Source: Agapetus fuscipes
Taxonomy: Eukaryota; Arthropoda; Insecta; Trichoptera; Glossosomatidae
Direction: 5' to 3'
Length of the DNA stretch: 64,000 bases
Assembly: GCA_951799405.1 (NCBI GenBank)
Contig: OX637361.1
Location: forward strand, 10,452,170-10,516,169
The notes under the pieces are model-generated. The model made no database searches. It was not told the DNA's origin and was given only the letters and a program-made list of their open reading frames with translations. Below, piece after piece: positions 22,900-33,453 of the stretch. Position numbers and translations under genes: made by a program. Within the stretch, counting starts at the first letter, position 1. Every line of letters starts with the position of its first letter.

Positions 22900-25774
22900 T
22901 TAGTCCAGTCCGCGCGGTGTACCTATACACAAAAGTTTTTTTTTTTTTTTTTTATATTTGATAGCCAGTTGATCAAGCCAGTTGCGATAAACATTTTTTT
23001 TTTTTTTTTTAAATGTATAGAATCCCGTGGAGAAAATATCAACCTCCAGCTTGTTCGCCTCCCTGGGCAGTCGCTGAAAAGGCGAGTAATACTGGTAGTT
23101 CACGGCACAGTCTGCCACATCAAAAGTATCCACGTTACGCGTGTTCCTTATTGGGACACGGAAATTAATTTTTGATAGGAGTTGGGGCGCGTCGGTCAAG
23201 CCATTAATGAGTTTGTATAGAAAAACCATGTCAGCAGCACTTCTCCGAGCCGAGAGCGGTGCAAGTTTATACGATTCTCGGAGTTGGTTATAATTGATAT
23301 CCGAGATGGGTATTCCGAGTTTGAAGTTGATAAAGCGAAGTAGTTTGTTTTGTACCTTTTCTATACTACGTATATGTACCTGGTAGTGAGGAGACCACAA
23401 CACGGAGTTATACTCCAGCAATGGCCTCACCAAACTTGTAAAAATATAAATAAAGGTGTGCACGTTATAAAATTTTTCACACAGTCGTAAGGAAAATCCT
23501 AACGTTCTGAGTGCCCTATCCACAGTTGCCTTTATGTGTGGTACAAATGTTAATCCCGCGTCCAACAATACTCCCAAATCTTTGATTTGCGCAACCGACA
23601 TAAGCTGTGTACCATCAATCGAGTAAGGGTACACCGTGGGATTCTTAATTTTGTGGAAACGCATTACTTGACATTTTTCTATGTTTAAAGTTAAATCATT
23701 CTTCACACACCAGTCATAAAGCACGTCAATATTTCTTTGTAATATCTCGCAGTCACCAATACAGTTAACCACTCTGTAAATTTTCAAGTCATCAGCAAAC
23801 ATGACAAATCTCACCCCGTCAAACCCGCTCAGGAGATCATTGACAAATATATTAAACAAAATGGGTCCGAGATGTGAGCCCTGCGGCACACCGCTCTTCG
23901 CCAAAAAAGAAGATGAAACAACGCCCGACACACAAACCCTAAGTTCCCTTTCAGCAAGATAGCTCGAAAACCACGCAAGGAGTGTACCATCAATACCAAG
24001 AGAAAGAAGCTTTGCCAACAATATTGTATGGGAGACGCGGTCAAACGCCTTGGAGTAGTCTGTATATACACAGTCCGTCTGACTCCTGGTAACAAAAGCA
24101 TCCATGATATCACAATGAAATTCCAAAAGGTTTGTCAGGGTCGATCGGTTTTGCATAAAACCATGCTGCTGGTCCGATATAACGAGTGCTAAGTCATTCT
24201 TAATCTTACCGAGAAGAATACATTCGAACAACTTCGGTATGCAGGATTGTATACATATTGGGCGATAGCTAGTGACATCAGATTTATCTCCCTTTTTGAA
24301 AATTGGAATAATGTGGCTAGATTTCCAAGCTGTTGGAAAAATTCCCGATTCAATAGATTTATTAAATATTTTTTGTAAAATCCAACACATAACATTTGAA
24401 CAATTCTTAATAAAAACAGGCGGCAGTTGATCAGGACCTGCAGATTTATTAGTATCCAGCGAATCAATACCACGCTGCACGTCCGACACGGAAAATATCA
24501 CACGCGCGATATGAACTCGATCAGTCAGCGGGAGCGCCGGAATATTGACACCCATGGGAACGTCCTCGTAGATTGACAGGAAATATTTTCTAAATAAGTC
24601 CACTACATCACTCACGCTATTGGCAGACCTGTCATTGAAATACATTATTTTCGGGTAATCGCTATGATCGTCTTTTAAAGATTTGGCAAGTTTATACAAA
24701 TTCACGGAGGTTCCTGGTAACTGACTCTCTATGTTTCTATAAAATTCACGTTTTAGCGCTGCTGAAAGCACCTGGCACTCCTTTCTTACCCTACTGAATG
24801 CTTCGTAGTCACTGGGGTCCCCAGTTGCCTTATACTGGGCATGCAATCTTTTTTTCAAACTAATCTTATCAACAAGTTCGCGTGTGAACCATTTGGGGTA
24901 GTTCCCCCATGGTGGCCGTTTGATAGGCACAAAATCGTGAACGGAACTATTTATAACGTTGTAAAATTGTGACACAATTTCATTTACGTCGGTATTTGTA
25001 TCAAGGAAAGACCAATCAACCTCATTAAGATGGTTATTTATGACGTCGTAGTCACAAGTTTTGAAGTTTTTTGTAATTCTTTCCGGCAAGGACTCCCTTT
25101 CATAATTCACAATAAAATCTATCTCTAATGGGGGGTGATGGGCATCAGCCGGCAGGATGATCTCCGCGGCTGTGGAAACATTAAGACCATCAATATCTGT
25201 AAATATTAAGTCCAGTAATCGGTTTAAACTGTTACGTACCAGATTACACTGAACCAAACCAAGGAACGAGGACATGTTTTTAATTTCGGCGGTACACTCA
25301 TCATCTATCACCGCATTGGCCTCACACTCACACCATTCGGCACCCGGCAAATTGTAGTCCCCAGCAACCAAGATTTTAGCGTCTGGATATTTAAAACGGA
25401 TTCTTTCCATATCTTTACAATGATTGGAGTAGGATTCAGAGTCTGAACCTGGCGGAATATATACGCAAGCCACAATTAAAATTCCAATCGGGAGAATGAT
25501 TTTAACAAATATTTGCTCCAATGAAGTGTTCAGACATTTTATTATACAGGACCTGAACCTTTTGGCAACGCAGATCATAACACCTCCTCCCCTGGACTTG
25601 CCACTATCTTTACGATCACGATCTCTCCTATACACACAGTAACGGTCAAAACCAAGCTCTCCGTCACGCACACCTTCATTCAACCAGGTTTCCGTAAAAA
25701 ACAATATATCATATGAAGTTAAAGATGCACTAATAGATAATTCAGATAGTTTTGTGTTTACTCCACGGACGTTC
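22900..25774 (-). CDS. LINE ORF2: endonuclease / reverse transcriptase (Jockey/CR1 type)
   Basis: A long uninterrupted frame for the replication protein of a non-LTR retrotransposon, which nicks the target and reverse-transcribes element RNA onto it. Numbering from the TTG at 25704 (934 codons), the apurinic-type endonuclease covers about residues 1-200, with TETWL at 4-8, GDYNLP at 115-120 and an AHHPPLE motif near 188-194. The reverse transcriptase follows, with YSKAFD (550-555), GVPQGS (605-610) and the catalytic FADD (636-639). The frame continues upstream as YYQNVRGVNTKLSEL, the usual start of the endonuclease, and is cut there by an R1-like insertion at 25786/25787. The C-terminus has no clear stop before two A-runs of 17 and 18 bases, so the last codons given (22900-23010) are tail sequence. 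No in-frame stops make this a young copy. Confidence 0.9.
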
Positions 25775-25786
25775 TGATAGTAGGCA

Positions 25787-27388
25787 ACACCTTCTCTCAG
25801 GGGTCAGTCTCCCCTCCACTGACCCACGCCCTGTATATCCATCCCATCCGGGGATGTGTCACAGGACTCGCATGCAAAAGTTATGTGAGATGCGAGTGGC
25901 AGAAGGCCCTCCCGTGAAGCTACACTTTCCCAAGTGTTTACACAAAGCAAAGGAGGCTCAGAAATCACTAAAAGATTATGGCCGTGGGGTTTAGGGCTCG
26001 AGGATTTTAATTTTACAAACAAAAATGCAAAGTGATTCTGAGCGTCTTAACATATGACTTAAGGCCTAAATTCGAGATGTTACTACTGAGACTGTTCGGG
26101 AGGTGCTCTCCAGACTAAGTGGCCAACCACCATAGAGGTGGGAAAGAATAAAGAAAAGAAGAAAGAAAATCGGTCTAATTAGACAGACGAGTTCTCGCCA
26201 TAGCTAGCACAAAACTTTGAAAAAGCCCCAAAGTTAGATTTGTTGGCCACAAAGTCCGCATATCCGATCGGGCCGATGGCCGGTCTGACAGCGTTGAAGA
26301 GCGCCTCACGACCAGGCTGCAAGGCTTCGCAGTCCCACAGGATGTGTCGCACATCCTGCAGCGTCGCTCCGCACTCACAACCCGACCCCCTTGAGAGGCC
26401 AAGCTGGAAGAGCCTGGCCCTAAATTTACCGTGACCAGTCAAGAACTGACTGGTCCAATGGTCCGGGACCAACCAAGGAGCCTCGTATCTCTCACGGACC
26501 GAGGGAAAGAAAGAAAAGGTGGTTCTGCCTTTGTCGGAGGAATCCCATCGTTTTTGCCACACGCGGAGAGCCATAAGCACAACCAGTTTCCGAGTTCCAG
26601 AGGATATTCCTCGGGTGGGGGGATCAATGCTATCTTCGCCGATAGTAGCGGTGAGGCCGCGTCTCAAAAGACTTATGGCGTTGGCAACCTGGAGGTGAAG
26701 ATCCAGAGGAAGGACACCGGCAAGAACGGGGAGACAGTCCGTTGACGCGGATCTGTACGCCTTGGTGAGCAAGCGGAGAGATAATCTCTGGCCGGAAAGG
26801 ATGACACGCCGCTGTAGACTCAAAAGGCTCTTATCAGCCCAGCAGCCGGCTGCGTAGAGTGCTGTTCCGATGAAGGTTGCCTGATACAAGATACGGAGTG
26901 AACGACCTCTAAGTCCCCAAGTGACGTGAGAGAGCCTAGCAACCTTGCCGAAGGCGCCATTACCCTTCTGGATAATGCGCTTTGCGTGTTCGACGAAAGA
27001 TAGATTACCGTCCAAGGTAACTCCAAGGTAAGTTACTGCTTGGGACAGTTTCACTCTGGAGCCCTCGAAATCGATAATAGGGGGGCGAGCAGGACTGAGA
27101 CGACCCTTGAGGAGGATGGCCTCGGTTTTGTGGGGGGCAAAGGAGAGTTTATTGCGTGTACCCCAGGAGTGGATAGCTTGCAGGGCAAGTTTAGCCGATG
27201 ATTCGAGGGAACTTCTGCTGTTCGCCTCAACAGTGAGGAGGGCGTCATCGGCATATGCGCGCATTTCACAGCCGGAAGGAAGTGGTAGTGATAAGAGGTC
27301 ATCGAAGAGCACATTCCAGAGCATAGGGCCTAGGACAGATCCCTGGGGGCAGCCCCGTGTAATGTCTCGGACGATGATATTAGGCAGT
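25787..27388 (-). mobile_element. R1-like LINE, 5'-truncated, nested in the Jockey/CR1-type LINE
   Basis: Flanked by the perfect 12-bp duplication TGATAGTAGGCA (25775-25786 and 27389-27400, plus strand). Its minus-strand content is the second half of a reverse transcriptase plus a 3' UTR of about 390 bp ending near GAGACTGACCCCTGAGAGAA. The same 3' UTR end occurs alone at 43310-43461. Inserting where ORF1 meets ORF2, it separates the two frames. Confidence 0.9.
26179..27387 (-). CDS. R1-like reverse transcriptase, C-terminal part
   Basis: A 5'-truncated but otherwise open frame. It begins at the element's truncation point with PNIIVRDITRGCPQGSVLGP, the conserved RT block before the catalytic site. 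Counting from MLWN at 27324 (381 codons), YADD is at residues 24-27 and a QAVTYLGVTLDG block follows. Near the C-terminus a C-x-C-x8-H-x4-C knuckle (CECG...RHILWDC, about 316-332) is typical of R1/TRAS/SART-like elements. The endonuclease and first ORF are missing, so it cannot replicate on its own. Confidence 0.85.
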   Translation of the reverse strand: MPNIIVRDITRGCPQGSVLGPMLWNVLFDDLLSLPLPSGCEMRAYADDALLTVEANSRSSLESSAKLALQAIHSWGTRNKLSFAPHKTEAILLKGRLSPARPPIIDFEGSRVKLSQAVTYLGVTLDGNLSFVEHAKRIIQKGNGAFGKVARLSHVTWGLRGRSLRILYQATFIGTALYAAGCWADKSLLSLQRRVILSGQRLSLRLLTKAYRSASTDCLPVLAGVLPLDLHLQVANAISLLRRGLTATIGEDSIDPPTRGISSGTRKLVVLMALRVWQKRWDSSDKGRTTFSFFPSVRERYEAPWLVPDHWTSQFLTGHGKFRARLFQLGLSRGSGCECGATLQDVRHILWDCEALQPGREALFNAVRPAIGPIGYADFVANKSNFGAFSKFCASYGENSSV

Positions 27389-28118
27389 TGATAGTAGGCA
27401 GTTGCGCCGATTCTCCTGGTAAGTTTTTTCGGAGCTTTACAATCTTTGGAATTGAATCAAAAAATTTCACCGTCAGCTCCTCCTCACCAGCCATTCGCCT
27501 CTCTTCGACTTCATTCCATAGACCCCGTAGATGTTCCCTCTGTGAGACAGTCAGATCAGCTTTAGCTCGCACACCATCGCCAAGAAGCCTATTATTACGC
27601 AGCACATATCTGGCCTCCGAAGAATCAGCAAAGGAAACTTTAACAGGCCTTACTTTGTCAGCCGCCACTCTTCCAACTCTGGATACCTTGATACAATCCG
27701 TTTTGACTTCATCGAACTTACTGACGATATTCATGACAGTGTTGCGGTCATCATTCAGTCGCTGCACCTGGGTAGTGGCCGCGCTTTCTGGAACATTCAT
27801 CAACATTACATTCTTAGATTTTTCACGTCGTTCCTCGAGTTCGCTAATCGCATCGAAGATAGAATTATGCTTTGAGTCCTCCGACTCGCCCATTGAAATG
27901 GGCTTACTCTTGAATGTCTGCAATTCCCCTTCCATTTTGCCGGTTAAAACTCCAATCAGGGACATCGTTCTTGCCAGTCCCGCCGTCGTGGGTAGCAATT
28001 TAGAAGTCAACTCCTTAACTGCCTTCACTGCAGAATTATTGCCATTTATTAGCGCCAGTTGCATGGTATTCAAAAGGTTTGATGCCTCCGTTATTAGTTG
28101 AACAACGTTTGATTCCAT
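27389..28118 (-). CDS. LINE ORF1: RNA-binding / chaperone protein
   Basis: First ORF of the Jockey/CR1-type element, from ATG at 28118. Residues about 80-105 are charged and helical (SELEERREK), suggesting a coiled coil. An L1-ORF1-like RNA-binding fold follows, with KNVMLMNVPES (102-112), SRVGR (146-150) and RPVKVSFAD (157-165). No CCHC zinc knuckles are visible, unlike classical Jockey Gag. The native C-terminus is displaced by the R1-like insertion: the frame now runs into it and stops at 27330, adding foreign residues. Such proteins bind element RNA for retrotransposition. Confidence 0.8.
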
Positions 28119-28297
28119 TGTTAAAAATCGTTGGACAAGAGGAAAAAAAAAAAGAAGTTACTTGTAATTATAATATATATTTTTTTCGCACGGGTTATTT
28201 AAGTTTTATATTATTTAAGTATAATATTATTGTTTTATGTCACAGGTACAATTTATTTGATTATTGTGCTTATTTTTATTTATCCCAATTGCAGTGA

Positions 28298-28445
28298 CAT
28301 TTTAAATGAATTGTTTGCCTTAGGGCAGTCTGCTTTACCTGTGAGAATAAATAGGTTCCACACACCCGATGCGATCCCTTCAGAGACGACGCGGCAAGAA
28401 GTTGCACTTAATGTATAGCTTAGTTGCGTTAGTTATGTTAGTTAT
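28298..28445 (+). mobile_element. SINE-A, 3' third
   Basis: GTGAGAATAAATAGGTTCCA, ACGCGGCAAGAAGTTGCACT and a tail of TTAGTTATG units derived from TTAGTTGCG. 5'-truncated. Confidence 0.75.
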
Positions 28446-28671
28446 GTTACGTACTTACTAGTATTTTACTATACGTGTACAGCTGATTGCCTATACTCAG
28501 GCGTTTTAGTGAAAAATCAAAGTATTTTTTTCTCTTACATTTTTTAAAAATCATATTAAATCAGAAAAAAATTCATCTTTGTTTAAAAGTTTCATCTTTT
28601 CTTAGTTTTTTTAAATAAAATACGTAAATTTGTTAACATTGCTTAAACATTAAAAAAATGTGTATTTTCTT
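28446..28671. other. AT-rich spacer
   Basis: No feature recognised. Confidence 0.5.
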
Positions 28672-29030
28672 ATTCCTCTTCTTCTTAATCTTGTTCCTCA
28701 TATCTAAGGGTTGTGATCCTTGTGGAAGCAACCACTCTTCTCCACTCCTCTCTTGACTGCGCTGCCCGAAGCGCTCCAACCACAGAGGTGCCTGCTGCTG
28801 TCTTTATTTCATCAGTCCATCGTGTGGGGGATCTTCCACTTCCTCTCTTCTCCTCCAAGCCATCATCATAACCATTTGTTGCAGACTATCCTTATTGCCA
28901 CGGACAACATGTCCGAAGAACTGAAGAATACGGCGTGTGCATATACTGGCCGGAGTCAAGCCATCCAAACGTAGCTCCCGATGAATGGACTCGATGGTAC
29001 GTCTAGCTGTCCATGGAACTCGGTACATGC
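28672..29030 (-). mobile_element. LINE 3' relic (GHVxxGNxDS family)
   Basis: The minus-strand frame MYRVPWTARRTIESIHRELR, then ILQFFGHVVRGNKDSLQQM matches the relic at 7052 and extends it further 5'. It ends in an AAGAAGAGGAATAAG-type tail. An R250 copy abuts its truncated 5' end. Confidence 0.7.
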
Positions 29031-29033
29031 GCC

Positions 29034-29284
29034 TTCTATAATCTAAGTTGCAAAGATATATTACATTTAAGATTCATACTACACGCATTCCCACAAGCAG
29101 ACACGTAAAATGTCGCCCTTACACATGCCGCATGTGGACTTACAAGATAAAAACCCAATGTCAAATGAACATATGTAAGCCCTGCAACTTTTATCGACCT
29201 TCCTGAAGTGGGGGTGATATTTTTAAAGTGCACCATTTTTTACAGTATGGGTGGTCAGCCTCATATCAACCTATTAGTCAAGGA
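29034..29284 (-). repeat. R250 copy
   Basis: Tail CTATAATCTAAG; head ATCAACCTATTAGTCAAGGA. The sense strand has a 66-codon frame (29036-29236). Head-to-head with the next copy. Confidence 0.8.
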
Positions 29285-29329
29285 GCACAAACAATTTATT
29301 AGCAGCACCACATTTCTAAAGCGTCAATT

Positions 29330-29598
29330 TCCTTGACTTATAGGTTGGTATGCGGCTGACCACCCATGCCGTAGAAAATATTTTACTTTGCGAATGTCAC
29401 TCTTTTTTCAAGGAAGGTCGGCAAGAGTTACAGGGTGTATCGTGTATGTTCATTTGATATTTGGGTTTTTATATTGTAAGTCCACATGCGGCATTTTTAA
29501 ACGCAAATTCATAGGTACGTGTCTGCTTGTGAAAACGCATATAATATGAATCTCCAATGTTACATATCTTTGCAACTTAGACCAGATTAGATTAGACC
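29330..29598 (+). repeat. R250 copy
   Basis: Starts TTCCTTGACTTATAGGTTGG; tail AGATTAGATTAGACC. Its head faces that of the 29034 copy across about 45 bp. Confidence 0.8.
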
Positions 29599-30060
29599 TT
29601 TCAACTAAAATTCTCCCGTTGGAACAAAAATTATACCTCTAATCGGGAGCAACAAAAATGTCGATAAATTATAGGTAAAAAAATCTAATCAATGCATTCC
29701 TTATAAAGAATATTATATTATGTACCTTTGGAATGTTCGCTATACGAAGGAAGGTATGTTGTTTTTTTTGTTCGTTGTATAATATGTATGGCTAATTGGA
29801 TATTTGAATTTCGCCCTGGGCGCTGCGAGCGCTTGGTAGCCTTTTCGAGGTTTAATTTTTATTTTTATTTTCGACTTTGGAAATGATAGGTTATTATGAA
29901 TTTTATGCGCATGTATGACAATGCAATGGATTTGAAAAAAAAGTACCTACCCCGAGTACCTATTCGACATTAGGTAAATTCATCTCGATCGTGTAAATAG
30001 ATAAAATATATTGTAATGATTTTACTTGGGTTTTTTTGAAAATTAAACTACGATATAAAT
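29599..30060. other. AT-rich intergenic DNA
   Basis: No gene or repeat family recognised. Confidence 0.5.
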
Positions 30061-30330
30061 AAATATTTAACAGGATTTATTTTGTACAATATACTCGTAC
30101 GGTTACACAGTACTTCTCTAGGTCTATCGACTTTGCGTCACAATGTTTCAAGCGTCTCTGGCCCTCCGTACCGTTGCGGCTCGTGTATATAGGTACGAAA
30201 GAGACGATTATTGCATGTTCTAGATTCTTCTATAGTGGATTGTTACACATACTTCCGTATTGTTCGACACACACTAGCATGTTTGAGTAGCTACATGTAC
30301 ACACAAACTCATAGTTCGTACCAATATGAA
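30061..30330 (-). mobile_element. Candidate LTR fragment
   Basis: On the minus strand a CTATATACACGAGCC promoter-like motif is followed by GC-richer sequence and then GTACAAAATAAATCCTG, a polyadenylation-signal-like context, resembling the U3-R-U5 order of the solo LTR at 18926. Clear TG...CA ends and a flanking duplication were not found. Confidence 0.35.
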
Positions 30331-30443
30331 TACTAAATCACTCATTAGGGGTGCTGGTTGTATCTCGCTTACATTTTTTCATTTACGCGAGGTTTTATAC
30401 TCGGGGTAAAAGATCAAGTACCTACTGAAATTTAATTTAATTT

Positions 30444-30558
30444 AAGTTGCCCCACTTCCCTGCAATATGGGTGACATTGGCAAAGTTAATTATTTTTTAC
30501 ATTTTGTGTGGCCAGGCTAATACTAACCTGTAGGTATCTACATATGTAAGTCACGGAA
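30444..30558 (-). repeat. R250, head-side remnant
   Basis: GGGTGACATTGGCAAAGTTA, GTGGCCAGGCTAATACTAAC and a diverged head ending GTAAGTCACGGAA. Confidence 0.6.
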
Positions 30559-31169
30559 TTTTTTGTTTCTTATTACTGAAGTTATTGTTTTAATACTTCA
30601 CAAATTTGAAAATACAATGATTTTTTTGCCAAGCAAACGTTATAATACATCTTTATACCTTTTCCCAAGTAACCCAGCCATGTAACGTCATTATCTTTTC
30701 AATGGAGTTTGTTACGAGCCCACAATTAATTTTATTTTTTTCTTTGAGAAAATAAAGGGGAAAATGGTTTGCGTCTTAGCTAATTTTCATTTGGGAAAAC
30801 CTCTTGAATAATAATATTATTTTCATTTATTTCCCATCAGTAATAAGGCGCATTCTAGCGGCAAAACGTTGAACTAAATGTGATAGAATTTGAAATATTT
30901 TTCGTACAAGGGGGAATGTTTACTGTCGCAAATAGGGGATGGCTATTTTCCTGGGAGGGTTGAAACATTGTACGTTAGCTGGTAAGGGTGACATCTAGAC
31001 GGTAAAACAGAAACTTTAAGGGATAAATAATTTTGAGAAAATCCCATAGATGGACGAAACTCGTGAAAAAGGAGATTTAATTTTCTTTCAAAATATTTTA
31101 TTTTTATAAAAATGGGAGAAATCTTTTGGATAGAGTTAATACGCATATTTAAAGTAATATGGTGTAGTA
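30559..31169. other. Intergenic DNA with a MITE arm trace
   Basis: 30640-30700 (CTTTTCCCAAGTAACCCAGC) weakly matches the arm of the MITE at 988-1726. The rest is unassigned. Confidence 0.4.
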
Positions 31170-31622
31170 GTCATTTTGCTTACCATGCCATTTTGCCTAC
31201 TATGTCATTTTGCTCACCATCTCATGTTGCCTACTATCTCATTTTGCCTTCTATGTCATTTTGCCTACCATGGCATTTTGACTACTATGCCATTTTGCCA
31301 ACCATGTCATGATGTGTCATTTTGCCTACTATGTCATTTTGCCTACCATGCCATTTTGCCTACTTTATCATTTTGCCTACATGTCATTTTGCCTACCATG
31401 CCATGTTGCTTCTATGTCATTTTGCCTACTATGTCATTTTGCCTACCATGCAATTTTGCCTACTCATTTTACCTACCATGTCATTTTGCCTACCATGCCA
31501 TTTTGCCTACTCATTTTACCTACCATGTCATTTTGCCTACCATGCCATTTGCCCACCGTGTCATTTTGCCTACTATGCCATTTTGCCTAATCATTTTACC
31601 TACCATGTCATTTTGCCTGACT
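31170..31622. repeat. 17-bp minisatellite
   Basis: About 26 tandem copies of a unit close to TTTTGCCTACCATGCCA or TTTTGCCTACTATGTCA, with some shortened units (CTCATTTTACC). The frames of 93-162 codons rich in HFAYHAILPT-type repeats are read through the array and have no other support as genes. Confidence 0.95.
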
Positions 31623-31964
31623 CACCGATTGAAAACTATGTGCTTTATTAATTATTCTTCATAAGACATTCACTTTGAAAAACCTATAAATCAGTGAACC
31701 TAAAAAAATATTGTGTTTTTTATGTCAAAAATTGTCACCGTTCATTCTTTAATATTAAATATAGTGTTAATATTATTCTAGTAAGTATCTACTATTACAA
31801 GATACTGAAATAAAAATTAAACTTGATAAAAACAATTGCCGCTTTTCTTTTAGATGTGTTAAATTAGTTTTTTTTTTTTGTGAAAATGAAAATGCCATTC
31901 TTACACCAACTATAAAAATAAAGATAAAATACTTTAGTACTTAGAAGACAAAACCGGTTTGACA
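31623..31964. other. AT-rich intergenic DNA
   Basis: Nothing recognised. Confidence 0.5.
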
Positions 31965-32165
31965 AGTAGGTAGTCTAGTGGTTAAGCTACGGACTCATAA
32001 ACGGAAGGTCTTAAGTTCGATTCTCGGTGGAGAAGGCACATACAAAAAATAATTTATCTTTTAATTTTTTAAATATGTAGATATAGGTATGCTCTTTGCT
32101 GGCTTGACATTTTTGTGCCTTTACAAAAAGACCGGTCACAAAGGTTCATCCAGCATAAGTCTTGC
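31965..32165 (+). mobile_element. SINE-B, 5' two-thirds
   Basis: tRNA-like head TAGTCTAGTGGTTAAGCTAC with B-box AGTTCGATTCTCGG, then the GCTCTTTGCTGGC body and ACCGGTCACAAAGGTTCATC. Past CAGCATAAGTC the sequence switches to a different tRNA-like segment. Confidence 0.75.
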
Positions 32166-32169
32166 TTAC

Positions 32170-32262
32170 GCCATGGCCGAGTAGATCAAGACAGTGACTT
32201 TGAATAATGTGCTTGAAATAAAAACAACGCTGGTTCGAGTCCCGTCGGGACCCGTGCCGATT
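32170..32262 (+). pseudogene. tRNA-Leu/Ser-like pseudogene or SINE head
   Basis: An A-box-like TGGCCGAGTAGATCAAG and a B-box GGTTCGAGTCC lie about 55 bp apart, the spacing of a class II tRNA with a long variable arm. The T-stem has a mismatch and the acceptor stem does not close, so a functional tRNA is unlikely. It directly follows a truncated SINE-B. Confidence 0.45.
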
Positions 32263-32507
32263 GCCTGAGCAGACATATGTCATTGGATAATTATTAACTT
32301 ACAAACTTAATTACAGTAAACTGTTAATATGAATATGTGTAGGTATCTGATCAGGTAAAAATTAGTTGAAATGAGGAAAAAATATTTAATTCAAGATTGG
32401 CGTTGATTATCGACGAACAAACATGCATTGGGCTCTTGAAGTGTTCGGTGTAATAATAAAAATGAACCTACGTACAGGTATTAATTGTACTAAATTGTAA
32501 ATAAATT

Positions 32508-32615
32508 ATTGGTGAGCACTGTTTTGTATGAATCATACCTCAAGAGGCCTCTGCGAGCTTGGTTGTCGCTATAGAAAGCACTGATTCTCAAGTGAAACCT
32601 GTTACTGTAGCGATT
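32508..32615 (-). mobile_element. SINE-B, 3' third
   Basis: Complement of TTGGTGAGCACTGTTTTGTA, CCTCAAGAGGCCTCTGCGAG and GCACTGATTCTCAAGTG. Opposite in orientation to the SINE-B at 31965. Confidence 0.7.
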
Positions 32616-33067
32616 GTATCTTCTTTGTGTACACTTTTTCCTATTGTTTTTACTTTCCAACATTAAAAAAGAATAAGTAGATACCTATATAGTATATAGA
32701 TAGGCCTATTGCACATTTATTTATATAGTCAAACTAGAAAACAATTATATAAATAGTACTAATTTATAATTAGATACACGAGCCTTAGTTTCAACATAAA
32801 ACATGAATTGAAGCATTAAATTAAGGGCAATAAAGTACATTAATAGTTAATTTTAATATTCAATTAGTATAAACCAAGTATGCAGTTTGGTGCTATATGC
32901 CAAGGCTCTTAAATACAGCACTCTAAAAAATATTTGTAGGTAGGTACGTGTTAGAAATTGATTTAAACACTGAAATTTGTATTTTTGGAACTTCAAAAAA
33001 GCATTCAATAAAGGCTAGTAAGAAGCACCTATTTAGAATTAGAGCTCGTTCCCACTTGTCGGGTGTC
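32616..33067. other. AT-rich intergenic DNA
   Basis: Short frames on both strands near 32923-33156, with no domain. Confidence 0.5.
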
Positions 33068-33196
33068 GGATTCGTAGATATATTAATCGGAGGTTTCAGT
33101 GGCAAAAAATTTCGGACAATAATAAGATAGATAAGTGTGAATAAAGCTTCATACATAATGTTCTGCCACTGGAACCTCCGATTAATATACGGATCC
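33068..33196. mobile_element. Fold-back MITE, 129 bp
   Basis: Ends GGATTCGTAGATATATTAAT and the complement of ATTAATATACGGATCC continue as TCGGAGGTTYCAGTGGCA on both arms, an imperfect inverted repeat of about 37 bp around a short core. Non-coding. Confidence 0.65.
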
Positions 33197-33205
33197 TTGA
33201 CTGTT

Positions 33206-33453
33206 CCTTGACTTATAGGTTGGTATGCGACTGACCACCCATACTGTAAAAAATGGTTTACTTTGCCAATGTCACACCTGTTTCAGGGAAAGACGGCAAG
33301 AGTTGCAGGGCTTATGTTCATTTGAGATTGGGTTTTTATAATGTAGGTCCACATGCGGCATGTGTTAACGCGAAATTGTGGGAATGCATTTAATATAGAT
33401 CTTAAATGATATATATCTTTGCAGCTTAGATTCGATTAGATTAGGTTAGATCC
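33206..33453 (+). repeat. R250 copy
   Basis: Starts TTCCTTGACTTATAGGTTGG; a deletion removes the ATGCGTGTCTGCTTG segment; tail GATTCGATTAGATTAGG. The last repeat before the POU gene. Confidence 0.8.

Larger units (their letters stand above)
22936..28150 (-). mobile_element. Jockey/CR1-type LINE, nearly complete, with nested R1-like LINE
   Basis: Minus-strand order: ORF1 (28118 downward), the nested element (27388-25787), ORF2 (25786 downward), then two poly-A runs (23010-22994 and 22953-22936), the second being the 3' tail. Taking out the nested element and one copy of its duplication leaves ORF1 and ORF2 overlapping in different frames near the insertion point, as in other Jockey-like elements. 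The 5' end is placed only loosely upstream of 28118, and I found no matching target-site duplication. Confidence 0.8.

Noticed and set aside
27388..28101. 237-codon plus-strand frame
   Set aside because: Antisense shadow of LINE ORF1, which has recognisable RNA-binding motifs on the minus strand.
31112..31664. Overlapping HFAYHAILPT-type repeat frames
   Set aside because: Minisatellite read-through; no non-repeat coding sequence.
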